A DNA stretch of 64,000 bases, from contig NZ_BMMD01000022.1 of NCBI RefSeq assembly GCF_014645655.1, positions 1 through 64,000 on the forward strand, in the 5' to 3' direction. The DNA is from Agromyces bauzanensis. Its GTDB lineage: Bacteria; Actinomycetota; Actinomycetes; Actinomycetales; Microbacteriaceae. Positions 60,339 through 64,000 of the stretch are shown one piece after another. Each line of letters opens with the position of its first letter. Within the stretch, counting starts at the first letter, position 1. Position numbers and translations under genes: made by a program. Under the pieces are notes generated by a model. The model was not told the origin of the DNA and ran no database searches. It saw only the letters and a list, made by a program, of their open reading frames with translations.

Positions 60339-61925
60339 ATGGCCGACACGACCTCGGGTGCGCCCGCGACGTTCAACGGGCGGCTGGCGCTGCTGCTCGC
60401 GATGGCGATGTTCGTGCTCGTCGTCGACACCTCGATCATGAACGTGTCGATCTCCGCGGTCGTTCGCGATCTCGGCACGACCGTGAGCGGCGTGCAGGGC
60501 GCGATCGCCCTCGAGGCGCTGGTCTCGGCGGCGTTCATCCTGATCGGCAGCAAGACCGCCGATCTCATCGGACGCAAGCTCGCCTACATCCTCGGGCTCC
60601 TCGGCTACGCAGTCGGCGCGATCGCGATGACCCTGGCGCAGGGCCTCACCGCGATCATCATCTTCTGGGCGATCATCGGCGGCATCGGCGCGTCCCTCCT
60701 GCTGCCCTCGATGCAGGCGCTCATCCACGGCAACTTCAGTGGCGACCACCAGAAGCGCGTGTACGCGCTCGTCGGGGCCTCGGCGGCGATCGCCGCGGCC
60801 GTCGGGCCGCTGCTCGGCGGCTTCATCACGACGTTCCTCTCGTGGCGGGTGGCATTCGCACTGGAGGCGGCGATCATCGCGGTCGTGCTGTCGGGCATCC
60901 GGCTCGTGAAGGACGTGCCCTACACGGGCTCTCGCACGGTGGACTGGACCGGGGCGGCGCTCTCGGTGCTCGGCATGGGCGGCATCGTGCTCGGCATCCT
61001 GGTCTGGCAGGAGGGCGGCCAGTACGTTGGCCTGCTGATCGGCGTCGGCGCGATCGCCATGGGGGGCTTGGTGTGGTGGCTGCGCGCGCGGAAGCGGCGG
61101 GAGCAGGCGACCCTCATCGATCCCGCGCTGTTCAGGTCCAAGGTCTTCCGGGCCGGGGTCAGCGGGCAACTCCTGCAGCAGGTCGCGCTCGGCGGCTCCA
61201 TGATCGTGCTCCCGATCTACCTGCAGATGGTGCTCGAGTACAACGCCCTCTGGGCGGGCATCTCGATCGCCCCGCTCTCGCTCAGCATGTTCGTGGTCGC
61301 GCTGCTCGCCGGCAGACGACTCAAGAACCGGCCGAGCAACATCGTGCTCACGGGATTCGTGCTGCTCGTCGTCGGCCTCGCCGTGCTCGTGCCGATCGTG
61401 CCTCGCGCCGATTCGGGTTGGTGGCTCACGCTGCCCCTCATCGTCGCCGGAAGCGGACTCGGGCTGCTCGTCTCGCAGCTGAACAACTACACGCTCTCGC
61501 CCATTTCCGACGAGCGCGTGAGCGAGGCGGCCGGCGTCAACTCCGCGGCCGGCTCGTTCGGCCTGTCGTTCGGGCTCGCGTTCGCCGGCGCCATCATGCT
61601 CGCCGTGCTCGCGTTCACCTTCACGGCGCGAGCCGAATCGAGCACCGTGCTGCCGCCGGAGGACCAGGAACGGGTCGCGGTCGCGCTCGAGGAGGACGCA
61701 CAGCTCATGTCGACCACCCAGCTCGAGGAACTGCTCGCCGAGGAGCCGACCGAGGTGCAGGACGAGATCGTCGCGATCAACGAGGAGTCCCGGCCGATCG
61801 CCCTGCAGGTGGCGCTCTTCGTCCCGATCCTCGCAGGGGTCCTCGGCATCCTCAACGCGCTGCGGATGCGGCGGCTGCCTGATCCGAAGCAGTCGGCGGC
61901 CGCCGAGGGGATGTCGCTCGGCTGA
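60339..61925 (+). CDS. MFS drug-efflux-type transporter, 14-helix DHA2 family
   Basis: The 528-residue protein has about fourteen membrane helices. LVVDTSIMNVSISAVVRDLGTT is the DHA2 helix-1 motif and GSKTADLIGRKLAYILG the loop 2-3 motif. GGIGASLLLPSMQALI in helix 4-5 is close to the antiporter motif of EmrB/QacA-like pumps. A hydrophilic stretch of about 60 residues (LPPEDQERVAVALEEDAQL) lies between the last helices, outside the membrane. It would export hydrophobic compounds using the proton gradient. No regulator is adjacent. Confidence 0.88.
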   Translation: MADTTSGAPATFNGRLALLLAMAMFVLVVDTSIMNVSISAVVRDLGTTVSGVQGAIALEALVSAAFILIGSKTADLIGRKLAYILGLLGYAVGAIAMTLAQGLTAIIIFWAIIGGIGASLLLPSMQALIHGNFSGDHQKRVYALVGASAAIAAAVGPLLGGFITTFLSWRVAFALEAAIIAVVLSGIRLVKDVPYTGSRTVDWTGAALSVLGMGGIVLGILVWQEGGQYVGLLIGVGAIAMGGLVWWLRARKRREQATLIDPALFRSKVFRAGVSGQLLQQVALGGSMIVLPIYLQMVLEYNALWAGISIAPLSLSMFVVALLAGRRLKNRPSNIVLTGFVLLVVGLAVLVPIVPRADSGWWLTLPLIVAGSGLGLLVSQLNNYTLSPISDERVSEAAGVNSAAGSFGLSFGLAFAGAIMLAVLAFTFTARAESSTVLPPEDQERVAVALEEDAQLMSTTQLEELLAEEPTEVQDEIVAINEESRPIALQVALFVPILAGVLGILNALRMRRLPDPKQSAAAEGMSLG

Positions 61926-61933
61926 GTCGCGGC

Positions 61934-63426
61934 TCAGCCGGCCGCGAGCGCGGACCGGTCGTGGCTACGACGTCGGGGCGAGCCGGGTCGCGACCGTCGG
62001 GTGCATCCTCGACTGCGCACGGGCTTCACCGGCCCGCGCAGGATGTGGCTTCGGGCGTGCTCGACGGCCGACGGCAGGTCGTCGAAGAGGTGGTTCTGGT
62101 GCCGCAGCGAGGCGATGGCGCCGACGTGGGTGAACAGCTGCAGGTGGCGGGTCTGGATCCCTTCACGAGCACGGTCACGCCGCGCCGCTCGAGCGCCTGG
62201 ATGAGCTCGTTGATGACCTGGGCGCCGGTCGCGTCGAGGATCTGCAGCTGCGACATCCGGATGATGACGACCTCGACGTCGCGGATGACCCCGACGCGCT
62301 CGAGCATGCGCTCGGCGGCGCCGAAGAACAGGGCGCCCTCGAGGCGGAACACGGCGATGCGCTCGTCGCCGGGCTGAGCCGGGCGGGGAGTTCCTCGCGG
62401 TGCACGCCGCTCGATCGGGCGAGGGCCCGCAGCGCGAAGAAGGCGGCCCCGGCGATGCCGATGAGCACGGCGTAGATGAGGTCGAACGTCACGGTGATGA
62501 GCGCGGTGGTGACGAACACGACGGCGTCGGAACGGGTCGAGCCGACCACCGTGCGCACGGTCGCGACCGAGATCATGCGCGTCGAGGTCACCATGAGCAC
62601 GCCCGCGAGCGCGGCAAGCGGGATGACCGCGACGATGCTCGCGCCGGCCACGACGATGCCGGCGAGCAGCACGGCGCGCACGATCGCGGCGAGCCGGGTG
62701 CGCCCGCCCGTGCGCACGTTCACGGCGGTGCGGGCGATCGCCCCCGTGGCGGGCAATGCCCCCGAAGAAGGCGGATGCCACCGACGCGAGTCCCCTGTCC
62801 GACGAGCTCGCGATCGGCGTCGTACGGACCGGTGTCGGAGATCGACGCCGCGACGCGCGCCGAGAGCAGCGACTCGATGGCGGCGAGGGCGGCGACGGTG
62901 AAGGCCGCGCCGATGAGGGGCGACATGGTGTCGAACGTGCGTTCGGGCACGATGGGCATGGGCAGGCCCGGCGGCAGCTCGCCGATGGTGGCCACCGGGA
63001 GCTGCGCGACGGCGACGACGCACACGAGCACGATGGCGATGATCGAGCCGGGCAGCAGCTTGTGGATCCTCGGCGCGAACACCATGACGGCGGCGACCAC
63101 GAGCACGATGCCGAGCGCCCAGGCGGCCTCGGGCCAGCTCACCGTGGGCAGCGACTCGATGGCGGCGACGAGCGCATTGGTGCTCGGCCTGGGCTCGGTG
63201 CCCAGTGCGGCGGGCACCTGCTGCAGGAAGATGATGATCGCGATGCCGAGGGTGAACCCCTCGATGACCGGCCAGGGGATGTACGTGACGGCGCGACCGA
63301 GCCGCCGCACGCCGGCGACGACCACGATGACGCCCGCGAGCAGGCCCACGATCGCGAGGGCGCCGAGCGCAGCGCCTTCGCAAGCCGCGTGCCGGCCGTG
63401 CCGGTCATGCCGGTCGCGCCGGTCAT
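61934..63426 (-). pseudogene. SulP-family anion transporter with STAS domain, multiply disrupted
   Basis: The remains of a SulP transporter can be followed through three frames. Start MTGATGMTGTAGTRLAKAL at 63426 overlaps the ArsR gene; near 63370 a large part of the first transmembrane region is missing and the frame changes to LGALAIVGLLAG. It runs to RELVGQG, shifts near 62790 to ASVASAFFGG, shifts near 62762 to ALPATGAIARTAVN, near 62377 to DERIAVFRLEGALFF, and near 62157 within the STAS domain at VLVKG. Five lesions, one of them an internal deletion, make this a pseudogene rather than a single sequencing fault. The intact form would import sulfate or bicarbonate. Confidence 0.85.
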
Positions 63427-63836
63427 GCCGGCTCTCCGGCCGCCTCGACGGCGGTCGCGGCCGCCTCGACGGCGGGCGCGGCCGGCGGGAGCTCGGGCAG
63501 GCCCGAGCTTTCGACGAGCTGGCGCTCGGTGGTCTCCAGGATGTCGCCGAGCAGGGTTCGGGCCACGCGCAGCAGGTCGGCGACCTGGGGGTGCGCGAGC
63601 CGATAGTACACCTGGTTGCCGCGGCGGTCGGCGGTCACGAGGCGGTTGTTGCGCAACACGGCGAGATGCTGCGACAGGTTGGAGGCCTCGAGCCCGGTCA
63701 CCTCGAGCAGGTCGGAGACGGATGTCTCGGGGCGGGTCGAGAGCACCTCGAGCACGCGCACCCGGAGCGGGTGGGCGAGGCCCTTGAACAGGTTGGCCTT
63801 CACCTCGTAGAGCGGCCGGCTGGCATCGGGCAGCAC
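63423..63836 (-). CDS. ArsR-family transcriptional regulator
   Basis: The 137-residue protein has the ArsR winged helix: NLFKGLAHPLRVRVLEVL, TSVSDLLEVTGLEASNLSQHLAVLRNNRLV and RRGNQVYYRL. The usual CxC metal site in helix 3 is absent (TGLEASNL in its place), so it may sense something other than metal. An Ala/Glu-rich tail follows. The GTG start at 63836 follows AGGAGG. It overlaps the SulP remnant by ATGA, so it presumably controlled it, and it has its own operator and -10 upstream. Confidence 0.87.
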   Translation of the reverse strand: MLPDASRPLYEVKANLFKGLAHPLRVRVLEVLSTRPETSVSDLLEVTGLEASNLSQHLAVLRNNRLVTADRRGNQVYYRLAHPQVADLLRVARTLLGDILETTERQLVESSGLPELPPAAPAVEAAATAVEAAGEPA

Positions 63837-63856
63837 GACGCCTCCTGAAGCGATTG

Positions 63857-63878
63857 ATGGATTGATAAATCCATTATA
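63857..63878 (-). promoter_or_regulatory. ArsR operator overlapping a consensus -10
   Basis: ATGGATT (63857-63863) and AATCCAT (63868-63874) form a perfect inverted repeat around GATA. On the minus strand a consensus TATAAT (63873-63878) abuts it, placing the operator over the start of transcription of the ArsR gene. This fits autorepression. The -35 is poor. Confidence 0.65.
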
Positions 63879-63900
63879 CGCCCGGGGGTAGGGTCGGCGC

Positions 63901-64000
63901 ATGCGAGCGGAGAGGTCAGGCGAGGCATCCGCCACCCTCGTGCTGGTCGAGGGCGAGAGCGACCGGTTGGCGGTCGAGGTCGTCGCCGTGCGGGTCGGGG
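63901..64000 (+). CDS. TOPRIM-domain protein, start only (runs off the window)
   Basis: The first 33 residues, MRAERSGEASATLVLVEGES and on, contain VLVEGESDRLAVE, the acidic VEGxxD motif of TOPRIM domains as in OLD-family nucleases and primase-like proteins. The ATG at 63901 lies 22 bases past the ArsR -10 region on the other strand. The rest is outside the window, so the subfamily is open. Confidence 0.55.
   Translation, partial: MRAERSGEASATLVLVEGESDRLAVEVVAVRVG

Overview
The window is chromosomal DNA from a high-GC Gram-positive actinobacterium, most likely a member of the Microbacteriaceae close to Agromyces or Microbacterium. This is inferred from strong G/C bias at third codon positions, many ATGA/GTGA start-stop overlaps, a bifunctional-type dCTP deaminase, an actinobacterial sulfate-assimilation operon, and many copies of the heptamer GCATCCG/CGGATGC. 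No organism-specific marker proves the genus.

Region 1 (about 0-2 kb) holds a tRNA-Gly, dcd and a first glycosyltransferase. Region 2 (2.1-31.6 kb) is a large surface-polysaccharide locus. It has about 17 glycosyltransferase domains in 13 genes, a Wzy/O-antigen-ligase-like polymerase, a Wzc-like autokinase, a low-molecular-weight tyrosine phosphatase, an ABC exporter, and an FrhB-like/pyruvyl-transferase pair. At its left end is an unusual module: signal peptidase I, an HPr-kinase-like/PqqD fusion, a secreted protein with eight cysteines, an NTP_transf_5-like protein, a free-standing PqqD and a MauE-thioredoxin fusion. These resemble tailoring genes of paeninodin-type lasso-peptide clusters, but without the cyclase and leader protease. 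The GCATCCG heptamer is absent from about 2.04 to 8.93 kb, which suggests that part came from elsewhere. The locus ends at about 31.57 kb against a decayed ferredoxin gene.

Region 3 (31.6-43.2 kb) is a tightly coupled minus-strand operon for sulfur assimilation: cysI-cysH-cysD-cysN-ssuA-ssuB-ssuC-cobA-fprA-fdxA, with a sirohydrochlorin chelatase-like gene upstream. The reductase gene fprA carries a frameshift and fdxA is truncated. A short repeat element appears to be read through as protein at the start of cysN.

Region 4 (43.3-49.3 kb) has a cache-domain protein and a GntR/FCD regulator divergent from a potABCD-type uptake operon, with a near-perfect palindrome between them. Region 5 (49.4-64 kb) holds a secreted nuclease, a solute-binding/VWA protein, a nucleoside deaminase, a divergent pair of histidine-rich MarR regulators, two MFS transporters, a RIO-type kinase with a possible leader peptide, an ArsR regulator followed by a badly damaged SulP transporter, and the start of a TOPRIM-domain gene. 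All assignments are from reading motifs by eye. Frameshifts could be real decay or assembly error.
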